From Acidimicrobiales bacterium (lineage in GTDB: Bacteria > Actinomycetota > Acidimicrobiia > Acidimicrobiales > MedAcidi-G1): a stretch of DNA of 64,000 nt. The DNA is taken from the NCBI GenBank assembly GCA_014237715.1, contig JAAZZG010000001.1:62001-126000 (forward strand), given 5' to 3'. The translations under genes and the position numbers were made by a program. Positions 35,422 through 43,818 of this stretch are shown here, in pieces; position 1 is the first letter of the stretch; every line of letters begins with the position of its first letter. The notes under the pieces are model-generated. The model did not search any database. It was not told where the DNA came from and was given only the letters and a program-made list of their open reading frames with translations.

Positions 35422-36030
35422 TTACTGCTGCTTGGTCTTCCCGGCGGCCTTCTGGGCCTTCTTCCAGGCCCGCACGGTAGTGAGTGCTTCCGGGCCGTCG
35501 ATGTCGGCCACCGATCGGGGTACGTCATCGGCGAACGGGCCGGCCGCAGCCTCCCAGCCGTCGGGCCGATGGCCCATCCGTTTGGCCAGGATGGCTACGA
35601 AGATCTTCGTCTTCTCGGCGCCGTAGCCGGGCAGTGCCTGGAGTCGGTGGGCCAGGTCGGCTCCGTCGGTGGCGCCGACCCACACGTTGGCGGCATCGCC
35701 GTCGTGATGGTCGACGAGGTGTCGGCACAGGTCCTGGATGCGGCCGGCCATCGAGCGGGGGAAGCGGTGGATGGCCGGCTTAGAGCTGCAGGTTTCGAGG
35801 AACGCCTCGGGGTCGGCCGCCGCAATGGCTTCAGGGTCGAGATGGCCGAGGCGGTCGGCCAGGGTGGCCGGCCCCTTGAACGCCCATTCCATTGGAACCT
35901 GCTGGTCCAGAAGCATGCCGATAAGCAGGGCCAACGGGTCGGTGTTGAGTAGACGGTCGGCGGCCTCGTCGCCGGTGATGGCCAGCGTGCCCGTCGGGTT
36001 GCCCTGAGAACGTGCTGGTCGGGAAGTCAT
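35422..36030 (-). CDS. HhH-GPD family DNA repair-like protein
   Basis: 202-residue protein of an actinobacterial HhH-GPD subfamily related to base-excision glycosylases. LIGMLLDQQVPMEWAFKGP corresponds to the N-terminal helices, and LQALPGYGAEKTKIFVA to the helix-hairpin-helix. The catalytic Asp expected after the hairpin is not obvious to me, and no Cys cluster follows. Glycosylase activity is therefore an inference from fold only. It is convergent with fcl; a small GTCCGG / CCGGAC repeat lies between them. Confidence 0.75.
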   Translation of the reverse strand: MTSRPARSQGNPTGTLAITGDEAADRLLNTDPLALLIGMLLDQQVPMEWAFKGPATLADRLGHLDPEAIAAADPEAFLETCSSKPAIHRFPRSMAGRIQDLCRHLVDHHDGDAANVWVGATDGADLAHRLQALPGYGAEKTKIFVAILAKRMGHRPDGWEAAAGPFADDVPRSVADIDGPEALTTVRAWKKAQKAAGKTKQQ

Positions 36031-36072
36031 GCGTTGAACCTACCGGTCAGCTCGCCGGGTCAGGAGACCGGA

Positions 36073-38889
36073 TCAGGTGCTGCGGGCACCATCGTCCCCG
36101 CCGCTACGCCCCACACCCCGGCCGGGTTCGGGCACCGTGTCAGCCCGTCCGGGATCGGCGATCTCGGTCTCCAGTCCGTGGTGGACAATGGCTTCGGCGA
36201 CCACGGCCGGGGCGATGGTGCCCTCGCGGGCCAAGGCGTGCAGCACGGCGACCACCACATGACCGGTGTCCACCTCGAAGAAGCGGCGCAGCGCCTCGCG
36301 AGTGTCGCTGCGGCCAAAACCGTCGGTACCGAGGGTGTGGTACGAGCGGGGGATCCAACGGGCCACCTGGCCAGGAACCAGCTTCTGGTAGTCCGATACA
36401 GCGACCACCGGCCCCTCGCCGTCGGACAGCAGGCGGGTCACCAGCGGAACCTCGGCGGGATCCATCGGGTGGAGCCGATTGCGGCGCTCAACGGCGAGGG
36501 CTTCCTCGCGGAGTCGCTTGTAGGAGGTGGCACTCCAGAGATCCACGGCGACGTCCCACCGTTCGGAGAGTTCGGCGGTGGCGGCCCGGGCAGCTCCCTG
36601 TGCCGAGCCGGAGAACATCAGCGTCGCCCGAGCGCGAGTCGAGTCCGGGCCGGTCCCTTCAGAACCGGTCCCTTCAGAACTGGTCCCGTCGGGAGCGTCC
36701 GCCCAGAGGTAGAGCCCCCGGACGACGTCCTCGGCGGTGACATGGTCGGGCCGGGGAGGCATCTCGTAGGCCTCGTTGTAGAGCGTGACGTAGTAGAAGA
36801 CGTCCTCATTCCCATGGGGCTCGTCGCTTCCGTACATCCGGGTCAAGCCGTCCTCGATGATGGCGCCCACCTCGTAGGCGAACGCCGGGTCGAAGGCCTG
36901 ACACGCTGGAACGGTCGCAGCCAGGAGGAGGCTGTGGCCGTCCTGGTGCTGGAGGCCTTCGCCAGCCAGCGTGGTCCGCCCAGCCGTGGCCCCCAGGAGG
37001 AAGCCCCGGGCCCTGGAATCGGCGGCCGACCAGATCGAGTCGCCGACCCGCTGGAAGCCGAACATCGAATAGAAGGTGTAGAAGGGCACCATCGGCACGC
37101 CGAGGTTGGCGTAGGTCGTCCCGGCGGCGATGAAGCTGGACATCGACCCGCACTCGGTGATGCCTTCTTCGATGAGCTGTCCGTCGGTGCTCTCGCTGTA
37201 CGACAACAGCAGCTCGTGGTCGACCGGTTCGTAGAGCTGGCCGAACGGGGCGTAGATGCCGAACTCCCGGAACAGCGAGTCCATGCCGAACGTGCGGGCC
37301 TCGTCGGGGACGATGGGCACCACGCGTGGACCGAACGCCTCGTCGCGCATGAGGTCACGCAACAGATTGGTCATGGCCATGGTGGTCGACACGGCCCGAC
37401 CCTCGGATCCCTTGGAGAGCCCGGCGAACACCGACGGGTCGGGCATGGTGAGTGGGCGCCGGTTACGGATCCGACGCTTGGGGATCGAACCGCCGAGTGC
37501 CCGACGGCGTTGCACCATGTACTCGTTCTCGGGGCTGTCCTCGGCGGGCCGGTAGTAGGGCGCCCGGTCGCCGGCCAGGGCCGACTCAGGGATCTCGTCC
37601 TCGAGGTAGAGGCGCTCTCGCAGGGCCAGCAGTTCGTTGGCCGTCATTTTCTTGATCTGGTGGGTGGCGTTGCGGGCTTCGAAGCCCTGGCCGAGCGTCC
37701 AGCCCTTGATGGTCTTGGCCAGGATCACCGTGGGGGCGTCGTTCTCCTCGGTGGCGTTGCGGTAGGCGGCGTAGATCTTCTGGTAGTCGTGACCGCCCCG
37801 GGGGAGGTCGGCCAACTGCTGGTCTGACAGGTGGTCGACCATTGCCCTGAGGCGGGGATCGGGGCCGAAGAAGTGTTCCCGGACGTAGTCACCGCCTTCG
37901 ACGGCCAGGCGCTGGTACTCACCGTCGACGGTGGAGTTGAACTTGTTGAGGAGGATCCCGTCGACGTCAGCGTGGATCAGTTCGTCCCATTCCGAACCCC
38001 AGATGACCTTGAGGACGTTCCAGCCGGCGCCCCGGAACACGCCCTCCAGTTCCTGGATTATCTGGCCGTTGCCCCGGACCGGGCCGTCGAGTCGCTGCAG
38101 GTTGCAGTTGACGATCCAGATGAGGTTGCCCAGGCCCGACCGGCCGGCCAGGGAGATGGCGCCAAGGGTCTCGGGTTCATCGCATTCGCCGTCGCCCAGA
38201 AAGCTGAACACCCGGCTTTCCGACGTGTCATCGATGCGGCGGTTTTGGACGTACTTGTTGAAGCGGGCGTGGTAGATGGAGTTGATCGGTCCGAGCCCCA
38301 TCGAGACGGTGGGGAACTCCCAGAAGTCGGGCATGAGGCGGGGGTGGGGGTAGCTGGACAGGCCGCCGCCGCCGATCTCCATGCGGAACCGATCCAGATG
38401 GCGTTCCTCAAGTCGGCGTTCCAGGAAGGCCCGGGCGTACACGCCGGGAGCGGCGTGGCCCTGGAAGTAGACGTGGTCGCCGGGCCGGCCGTCGTCCTTG
38501 CCCCGGAAGAACCAGTTGTAGCCCACCTCGTAGAGGGATGCCGACGAGGCGAACGTCGAGAGGTGGCCGCCGATCCCGTCAGCGGTCTTGTTGGCGTTGA
38601 TGACCATGGCAGCGGCGTTCCAACGGATGAAGGCCCTGATGCGGCGTTCGATGTGCTCGTCACCCGGGAACCAAGGCTGGTCTTCGGTGGCGATGGTGTT
38701 GACGTACGGAGTCCATGTAGGTGGCGCATGGCCGACGTTGAGTTCGCCGGCACGTTCCAGCAGTTTGGCCAGCATGAATCGACCGCGACGTCGGCCCGAC
38801 TGGTCGACCAGTGAGTCAAAGGAGTCGATCCACTCCCGGGTCTCGTCGGGGTCGCCATCCGGAAGTTGGTTGATGAATCCGTCGATCAC
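36073..38889 (-). CDS. aceE: Pyruvate dehydrogenase E1, homodimeric
   Basis: First enzyme of the pyruvate dehydrogenase complex, converting pyruvate to an acetyl group on lipoate with TPP. The 938 residues match AceE length. FLGDGECDEPETLGAI with NCNLQRLDGPVRGNGQ forms the TPP/Mg site (about 235-280); PDEARTFGMDSLF and YTFYSMFGFQRVGDSIW are typical of the second domain. Actinobacteria commonly use this form with shared E2/E3. Near residue 735 a Gly/Ser/Thr/Glu insert is coded by 15-base tandem repeats. E2 and E3 genes are not in the window. Confidence 0.96.
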   Translation of the reverse strand: MIDGFINQLPDGDPDETREWIDSFDSLVDQSGRRRGRFMLAKLLERAGELNVGHAPPTWTPYVNTIATEDQPWFPGDEHIERRIRAFIRWNAAAMVINANKTADGIGGHLSTFASSASLYEVGYNWFFRGKDDGRPGDHVYFQGHAAPGVYARAFLERRLEERHLDRFRMEIGGGGLSSYPHPRLMPDFWEFPTVSMGLGPINSIYHARFNKYVQNRRIDDTSESRVFSFLGDGECDEPETLGAISLAGRSGLGNLIWIVNCNLQRLDGPVRGNGQIIQELEGVFRGAGWNVLKVIWGSEWDELIHADVDGILLNKFNSTVDGEYQRLAVEGGDYVREHFFGPDPRLRAMVDHLSDQQLADLPRGGHDYQKIYAAYRNATEENDAPTVILAKTIKGWTLGQGFEARNATHQIKKMTANELLALRERLYLEDEIPESALAGDRAPYYRPAEDSPENEYMVQRRRALGGSIPKRRIRNRRPLTMPDPSVFAGLSKGSEGRAVSTTMAMTNLLRDLMRDEAFGPRVVPIVPDEARTFGMDSLFREFGIYAPFGQLYEPVDHELLLSYSESTDGQLIEEGITECGSMSSFIAAGTTYANLGVPMVPFYTFYSMFGFQRVGDSIWSAADSRARGFLLGATAGRTTLAGEGLQHQDGHSLLLAATVPACQAFDPAFAYEVGAIIEDGLTRMYGSDEPHGNEDVFYYVTLYNEAYEMPPRPDHVTAEDVVRGLYLWADAPDGTSSEGTGSEGTGPDSTRARATLMFSGSAQGAARAATAELSERWDVAVDLWSATSYKRLREEALAVERRNRLHPMDPAEVPLVTRLLSDGEGPVVAVSDYQKLVPGQVARWIPRSYHTLGTDGFGRSDTREALRRFFEVDTGHVVVAVLHALAREGTIAPAVVAEAIVHHGLETEIADPGRADTVPEPGRGVGRSGGDDGARST
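36650..36694 (-). repeat. 15-base tandem repeat inside aceE
   Basis: Two identical copies of CCGGTCCCTTCAGAA followed by one degenerate copy. On the coding strand they add GTGSE-like units to a surface loop; the reading frame is kept. Confidence 0.8.
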
Positions 38890-38935
38890 GTCTGCAGTCT
38901 CCCATGCCGGCTCGGTCCGCTAGGTAAGGACGGCT

Positions 38936-39487
38936 GTGTGGGTAGGGTCGCTGATCGTGCCCAGCCCCGACCGACTGTTCGATCCGTCCGCAGCCGATGA
39001 GCCGGCCCGGGTGGGAAATGATTCTGCGTCGGTGGACGGCGAGTCGGCCGGCGAACAGGTGGTCGCCTATACGGATGGTGCGTGCTCGGGAAACCCCGGC
39101 CCGGGAGGTTGGGCGTGGGTGGTGCCCGACGGTCCGTACGCCGCCGGGTGCGCCGTTGAGACGACCAATCAACGAATGGAGCTGACGGCCACGTTGGAGG
39201 CGGTGCGGGCCTTCGCCGGCCCACTGCTGGTGGTTAGTGACTCGACGTACGTCGTGCACTGCTTCCGGGATGGTTGGTGGGAGAAGTGGCTTCGCAAGGG
39301 CTGGGTCAACGCCAAGAAGGAACCGGTAGCCAACCGGGACCTGTGGGAGCCGCTGATTGAGGCGGTCCGGGCACGGGGGAATGTCGAGTTCCGTTGGGTG
39401 AAGGGCCACTCGGGTGACCGGTGGAACGACGAAGCCGATCGCCTCGCTGTCGAGGCAGGTACCCGACAGGTGGGCCTGACGGGCTAG
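38936..39487 (+). CDS. rnhA: Ribonuclease HI
   Basis: Cleaves the RNA strand of RNA-DNA hybrids. The 183-residue protein has an N-terminal extension of about 40 residues, then YTDGACSGNPGPGGWAW (first Asp), the MELTATLEA Glu, VSDSTYV (Asp) and WVKGHSGDRWNDEADRLA (His, Asp), the complete active site. GTG 38936 has AAGGA about 5 bases upstream; an in-frame GTG at 38957 is possible. Divergent from aceE. Confidence 0.93.
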   Translation: MWVGSLIVPSPDRLFDPSAADEPARVGNDSASVDGESAGEQVVAYTDGACSGNPGPGGWAWVVPDGPYAAGCAVETTNQRMELTATLEAVRAFAGPLLVVSDSTYVVHCFRDGWWEKWLRKGWVNAKKEPVANRDLWEPLIEAVRARGNVEFRWVKGHSGDRWNDEADRLAVEAGTRQVGLTG

Positions 39488-39528
39488 GGGAGCGGCGCCG
39501 GGTCTGCCTCACGCGTGGGTCGGCCAGA

Positions 39529-40494
39529 TCAGCCGAGCAGGTTCAGCCACTTCACGAGGGCGGCCCGGGGGGTGCCGGGCAGGGCGATGGCCACCACGGC
39601 GTCGTCGCCGCCGTCCCACGGTCCGTCGACGGTGACCGTGGAGGACGACCCACAGACCTGGAGCACGGTGCGATCATCTGGCCGGTCGTTGACGCGGATG
39701 AGGCCCTTTGCTCGGACGACGCCGCTGGGTCGGGCTCGTGTCCAGGTGTCGATCGAGGTGCGGGTGACCGGCCCGGCCAGACGACGGGAAATGGTCACGT
39801 GCTCAGGATCGGACACCCTGGTCGGGTCCGATCTGCTTGCCGGAGTCGTCGCGGCGCCGGTTCCTGGCCCCCGGCTCGATGACGGGCCACTGCCGGCGAC
39901 AGCTCGAAGAAGAGGCCCGAGGAGCACGCCGGTCGGGACTGGCGCCCGGAGCACCGTGGCATCGGTGACGCCGCTGAGCCAAATCTCGGTGGCTTCCAAC
40001 TCGGCAGCACCGGCTACGTCGGTCCGGCTGATGACCACGAGATCGGCCTCGGATACCTGGGTCAAGATGGTCTCACCGACGTACCGGTCGCTGGCCCGGT
40101 CGCGAACGGACAGGGGGTCGACGAGGACGACGGTCCCGTCGGGACTGAACCCGGGGGAGTGCCCCCACTGGGCCACCTTGTGGGGTTGGCCGACGCCGCT
40201 CACCTCTACGACCACCCGGTCGATCCGGTTGGCGAAGCCACGCACTGTGTCGAGTGTTTCGGCGAATCCGTCGGCCATGGTGCAGCAGATGCATCCGTTG
40301 GCTAGTCGGAGTACGTCGTCGGTGGCCGAGTCGAGTAGCCGGCCGTCGATGTCGATTTCGCCGAAGTCGTTGACCAGCACGGCGATGCGTTGGCCGTCGG
40401 GGTCGGCCAACAGGCGGTTCAGCAGGGTGGTCTTGCCAGCCCCCAGGTAGCCCCCGACGACCGTGAGGGGCAGGCGCATGTCCTTGGTGGCCAT
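39529..40494 (-). CDS. CobW/COG0523 GTPase metal chaperone
   Basis: G3E-family GTPase of 321 residues. GGYLGAGKTT is the Walker A, GCICC the CxCC metal-binding motif of COG0523 proteins, and SRTD stands where NKxD is expected. The mid-region is Pro/Ser/Gly-rich, and the C-terminal CobW_C domain is short. Such proteins load zinc, cobalt or another metal into client enzymes. The metal-dependent amidohydrolase gene 106 bases upstream on the same strand could be a client, which is inference. Confidence 0.87.
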   Translation of the reverse strand: MATKDMRLPLTVVGGYLGAGKTTLLNRLLADPDGQRIAVLVNDFGEIDIDGRLLDSATDDVLRLANGCICCTMADGFAETLDTVRGFANRIDRVVVEVSGVGQPHKVAQWGHSPGFSPDGTVVLVDPLSVRDRASDRYVGETILTQVSEADLVVISRTDVAGAAELEATEIWLSGVTDATVLRAPVPTGVLLGPLLRAVAGSGPSSSRGPGTGAATTPASRSDPTRVSDPEHVTISRRLAGPVTRTSIDTWTRARPSGVVRAKGLIRVNDRPDDRTVLQVCGSSSTVTVDGPWDGGDDAVVAIALPGTPRAALVKWLNLLG

Positions 40495-40600
40495 GATCGT
40501 AAGTCTCGCGCTGGTCGGTGGGGAACGGGTTGGTGGGGGTCGGCAGAGCAGAAGCCGAAGGGTTGGTTGGCCAGCAATGAGCCGGGTGCAACAGGCCCGG

Positions 40601-42283
40601 TTAGGCGGTCTGGGGTGAGCCCTCGTGGAGCACGCCGCCGCTCATGGTGCCCCAGACTGGGACGTCTCGCAGTTCGGCGGGATCGACTTCGAATGGGTCG
40701 GCCTCGAGTACCGCACAGTCGGCGAACTTCTGTGGGGTGATGGATCCGATCTCGTCTTCCATCCGGAGCTGCCAGGCGGCACCCATGGTGATGGCGTGTA
40801 GGGCTTCGGCCACGGTGATCCGTTCGTCGGCGCCCAACACCTGCCCTGACGGGGTGAGCCGGTTGACGGCCGCCCACGCGACGTGCAAGGACCCGAGAGG
40901 TGAAACCGGTGAGTCGGAGTGGATGGACAGCGGCACGCCAAGGTCGAGGGCTGTGCGGGCGGCGTTCATGCGGGCGGCCCGGTCGGGACCGACGGTGATG
41001 TCGCGATGCTGGTCACCCCAGAACCACGTGTGGTTGGCGAACACGTTGGCGCACATGCCCAGTGCCCGCATCCGGCGGTACTGGCCGGGGGTGGTGAGCT
41101 GGCAGTGCTGGACGGTGTGGCGGTGGTCGGGCCTCGGATGGGCGAGTTGAACCTGTTCGAGGCCGTCGAGGAGGACGTCGACTGCCTCATCACCATTGGC
41201 GTGAGTGTGGACCTGGAGTCCCGCTCGGTGGTATGGGGCCAGGCGTTCGGCGTACTGGTCGGGGGCTATTAGCCAGATGCCGTTGGGGCCTCCGTGGTGG
41301 TAGCCGGGCCACCTGAGGCGGGCGGTGCCGCCCTGGATGGAGCCGTCGAGCAGCAGCTTCACATTGCCGAACCGGATGCGATCGGTGGACCTGTCTTTCA
41401 GGTCAACCATGGCCGCTGCGCAGGCCTCGTCGCCGTCGGGGGCGTTGGCGAGGGCGCCGTGGAACATGGCTACTCGCAGCGGGGAGGAGTCGTCGGCCAG
41501 GCTGGTCCACTGGCGGACGATTGCCTCGTCGAGCAGGTTGGAGGTGCCGAGGTCGGTGAGGGTGGTGACCCCTACGTTGCGGGCGGCGTTGCCGAAGAGG
41601 CGGACCGAGTCGTCGGAACGTTGCCGTCCGAAGAACGAGCGGAAGGCCGGACCGGCCAGTGCCATGGCCGGGAACTCTTGGAGTTCACCGGTCGGCCAAC
41701 CTGAGCCATCCTTAGGTACTCCAGCGGCTGCGGTGTCGGGGTTGATGGCCTCGGCTTCCATGAGCGCCGAGTTCACGGTGGCGAGGTGCATGTTGGAGTG
41801 GCACACGAAGATCTGACGGGTGGTCGACACGGCGTCGAGGTGACGACGGTCAAGCCGGTCACCGGGCCAGAAGATGGGGTCGAGGCCCCAGGCCAGAAGG
41901 GGTTCGTCGGGGTCTTCGAGCAGGCGTTCGGCTTCGCGGAGGCGCTCGATCACGGCATCAAAGGTGCTGCAACCGGGCCAGAGGCGGCCGTTTGGTCCCC
42001 GTCGAGCCTCGTAGCCCACGTAGGTGAACTGCCAGATGCCGCCGGTGTCACGGTGGCTGTGGGCCTCCACGAAGCCGGGGAGGAGGACCTTGTCGGCCAG
42101 GGTGTCGTCGATGGTGCCGCCGTAGGTGGCCACCAGTTGGTCCGTGTCGCCCACGGCTAGGAATCGGCTGTCACGTACGGCGACCGCCGAGGCGATGGGA
42201 CGGGCCGGGTCGAGTGTGTGAACGGTTCGGCCCGGAAAGATCGTGGTGCGCGAGGAGCCTCCTCCCGCTTTGGTCTCGGACAT
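40601..42283 (-). CDS. YtcJ-like amidohydrolase
   Basis: 560-residue metal-dependent hydrolase of the amidohydrolase 3 (YtcJ/N-substituted formamide deformylase-like) group. GFVEAHSHRD gives an HxH-type metal site, HTHANGDEAV and QHCQL the next ligands, and SIHSDSPVSP the catalytic Asp. Substrate unknown. I start at ATG 42283, because MSETK followed by the conserved TVHTLDPARP strand is typical; the frame is open to 42358 across a strong palindrome at 42298 that looks regulatory. The CobW gene follows. Confidence 0.85.
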   Translation of the reverse strand: MSETKAGGGSSRTTIFPGRTVHTLDPARPIASAVAVRDSRFLAVGDTDQLVATYGGTIDDTLADKVLLPGFVEAHSHRDTGGIWQFTYVGYEARRGPNGRLWPGCSTFDAVIERLREAERLLEDPDEPLLAWGLDPIFWPGDRLDRRHLDAVSTTRQIFVCHSNMHLATVNSALMEAEAINPDTAAAGVPKDGSGWPTGELQEFPAMALAGPAFRSFFGRQRSDDSVRLFGNAARNVGVTTLTDLGTSNLLDEAIVRQWTSLADDSSPLRVAMFHGALANAPDGDEACAAAMVDLKDRSTDRIRFGNVKLLLDGSIQGGTARLRWPGYHHGGPNGIWLIAPDQYAERLAPYHRAGLQVHTHANGDEAVDVLLDGLEQVQLAHPRPDHRHTVQHCQLTTPGQYRRMRALGMCANVFANHTWFWGDQHRDITVGPDRAARMNAARTALDLGVPLSIHSDSPVSPLGSLHVAWAAVNRLTPSGQVLGADERITVAEALHAITMGAAWQLRMEDEIGSITPQKFADCAVLEADPFEVDPAELRDVPVWGTMSGGVLHEGSPQTA

Positions 42284-42297
42284 GTCGGCAAGGGTAC

Positions 42298-42325
42298 TCC
42301 GACAGTACGAATCCGTACTGTCGGA
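42298..42325 (-). promoter_or_regulatory. Palindromic operator upstream of amidohydrolase
   Basis: Perfect 12-base inverted repeat TCCGACAGTACG / CGTACTGTCGGA around AATC, ending 15 bases before the ATG. On the - strand a TTGTTC (42329-42324) and TACTGT (42307-42302) spaced by 16 bases could be a weak promoter overlapping it. The geometry suits a TetR- or GntR-type repressor. The right half ACTGTCGGAACAA (42317-42329) recurs exactly at 43677-43689. Confidence 0.6.
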
Positions 42326-42581
42326 ACAAATGTTGGGCACGGGGTGACCGTGGGGCATAGGTTCGCGATTACCGACGAGAGGAGGTGGTCCAGATCAGCA
42401 GTGATTCTTCCAGTAAACGATGTGGGACTTCGGAGGTGGGCGGCCGCTGAGCGGCGCTGGACCATTCGGCGAAATCCACGCCGACCCACCCTCGGGACCC
42501 GACCGCCGGCACTGGTCCCCGCCGGCACGAACGGTCGCTCCCGTGAATCCCAGATGAAACTGAAGTCAAGAGTTCCGGCGT

Positions 42582-42609
42582 GGGGGCGTGTCCGACTGGA
42601 CACGCCCCC
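42582..42609 (+). other. Leader hairpin 1
   Basis: Perfect 12-base inverted repeat GGGGGCGTGTCC / GGACACGCCCCC around GACT, about 50 bases before the 67-residue ORF. No T-run follows, so it may be a structured leader or an operator. The rest of 42326-42581 holds no gene I can support. Confidence 0.6.
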
Positions 42610-42618
42610 CGTCGCGCT

Positions 42619-42644
42619 CCGGGGGTTCCCCAATCAACCCCCGG
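42619..42644 (+). other. Leader hairpin 2
   Basis: Perfect 9-base inverted repeat CCGGGGGTT / AACCCCCGG with an 8-base loop, 9 bases after hairpin 1 and 16 bases before the ATG at 42661. The two hairpins side by side suggest a regulated 5' leader. Confidence 0.55.
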
Positions 42645-42660
42645 GGCTAACGTCGGTGGC

Positions 42661-42864
42661 ATGGATCGACCGTCGGCATTCGCCCATCACCGCTTCATCG
42701 GCGACAAACGGACCCAGCAGGTCTACGACCTGGAAGAGGTGGCCGACGAGGACGCCATGGCCGTGGTTCTCGACGAGTTGATGGCCAGCGAACGCTTTCT
42801 GTGCTTTGGACCGGATTCGCTGGCCGAGGCCCGCAACCGGGGCTACCGACTCCGCAGAGTCTGA
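42661..42864 (+). CDS. 67-residue protein of unknown function
   Basis: Short acidic protein with HHRFIGDKRTQQVYDLEEVADE, then DELMASERFLCFGPDSLAEARNRGYR. It has no membrane segment or Cys and is not assigned to a family. Codon use is like that of neighbouring genes (strong G/C in third positions), and it sits 8 bases before the DMSP lyase start, so it looks like a real gene cotranscribed with it. Confidence 0.6.
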   Translation: MDRPSAFAHHRFIGDKRTQQVYDLEEVADEDAMAVVLDELMASERFLCFGPDSLAEARNRGYRLRRV

Positions 42865-42872
42865 CCGGCGAC

Positions 42873-43514
42873 TTGTCTCGAGACCCGATCGGTGCCCTGC
42901 GCCGAGACCTAGTGGTCGCCCTAGTCGGCTTCTACAACGGCCATCCGGATGCCGAGCGCTTTCCGATGCTGGCCGAGGTAGGCGGGCACCTCACCGATGC
43001 TCTGGAGGGCGAAGGCCTGGCTAGTCCCGACCCGGTCCGGCTTCCAGTGGCGCATCTGCTCGACGAGGTTGACCCTCGGAGTGACGTGCTAGGTGTCGAG
43101 CCGGTGCTACGTGCCTTTGCCGCGGCGGCGCCGATCCTGCGCTGGGTCCAGACACCTGCGTACCGGGCGACCCTCTCGCAGCACTACCTCGACAACTACG
43201 GCTATGTGCGGGTCATCGGCCGCGGTGGCCTGGTGGAGTCGTCATTGGTGAGCGCTGGCCTCGGCATCTGGGGTGCCGGACTGCACTACCCCCGCCACGA
43301 GCATCCAGCCGAGGAGACGTACCACGTGCTCCACGGGGCGGCGAGATTCCAACGAGGAGACGGCCCGTTCGAGCCCAAGAGTGTGGGGGAGTCGGTTCAC
43401 CACCAACCCTCGGAACGTCACGCTCAGAGGTTCGGCGACGAGACGTGTGTGCTGCTCTGGGCGTGGACGGGCGATGTGACCGTCGACGCCCGCCTCATTC
43501 CCGACGAGGACTGA
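42873..43514 (+). CDS. Cupin-type DMSP lyase (DddL/DddQ-like)
   Basis: 213-residue protein with a C-terminal cupin. HYPRHEHPAEETYHVLHG matches the first metal motif of the DMSP lyase cupins (His, His, Glu and Tyr ligands) and VHHQPSERHAQRF the second; LLWAWTGDV is typical of the last strand. DddL and DddQ cleave dimethylsulfoniopropionate to dimethyl sulfide and acrylate. The N-terminal helical half also fits that family. TTG 42873 is the likely start; a GTG about 13 codons later is an alternative. No acrylate-handling genes are adjacent. Other cupin functions remain possible. Confidence 0.72.
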   Translation: MSRDPIGALRRDLVVALVGFYNGHPDAERFPMLAEVGGHLTDALEGEGLASPDPVRLPVAHLLDEVDPRSDVLGVEPVLRAFAAAAPILRWVQTPAYRATLSQHYLDNYGYVRVIGRGGLVESSLVSAGLGIWGAGLHYPRHEHPAEETYHVLHGAARFQRGDGPFEPKSVGESVHHQPSERHAQRFGDETCVLLWAWTGDVTVDARLIPDED

Positions 43515-43516
43515 AC

Positions 43517-43600
43517 CCCCGGTCAGGTTGGGTAGCGGACTCCAATAGATTCGGTCAGCGTTGGCCGGTCGAGGACGCGTGGATCGTCCGGAACCGGTAG
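43517..43600 (+). pseudogene. C-terminal remnant of a methyltransferase paralogue
   Basis: In-frame codons ending at TAG 43598-43600 read FGQRWPVEDAWIVRNR, which matches the end of the methyltransferase that follows (WARQWPTEEAWIVRKTG). DNA is also nearly identical over GCGTGGATCGTCCG in both. No start or upstream domain remains, so this is the tail of a lost paralogue. From 43601 to 43818 I see no other gene. Confidence 0.6.
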
Positions 43601-43818
43601 TTCACCGGAGGGATACCTACGAAACAGGCCTCCACATCGGGCAACTCGCCCTGGTGGCCGTCTTTCGGGTGCCCTGACTGTCGGAACAAGCGATCCACTC
43701 CGATGTGGACCCGTCCTGCGGCCCGTCGTCTCCGACCCGATTTGGACTGCCACACGGCGCCCAGATCGCCTCACATTCGCCCGGAAATCGTTCATGGCCT
43801 ATGTGCTTCAATTGGGTG

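Noticed and set aside
36034-37827. 597-codon open frame on the + strand opposite aceE
   Set aside because: It is a GC-driven antisense frame of a highly conserved enzyme; its translation has no recognisable domain and is rich in Gly, Val, His and Arg.
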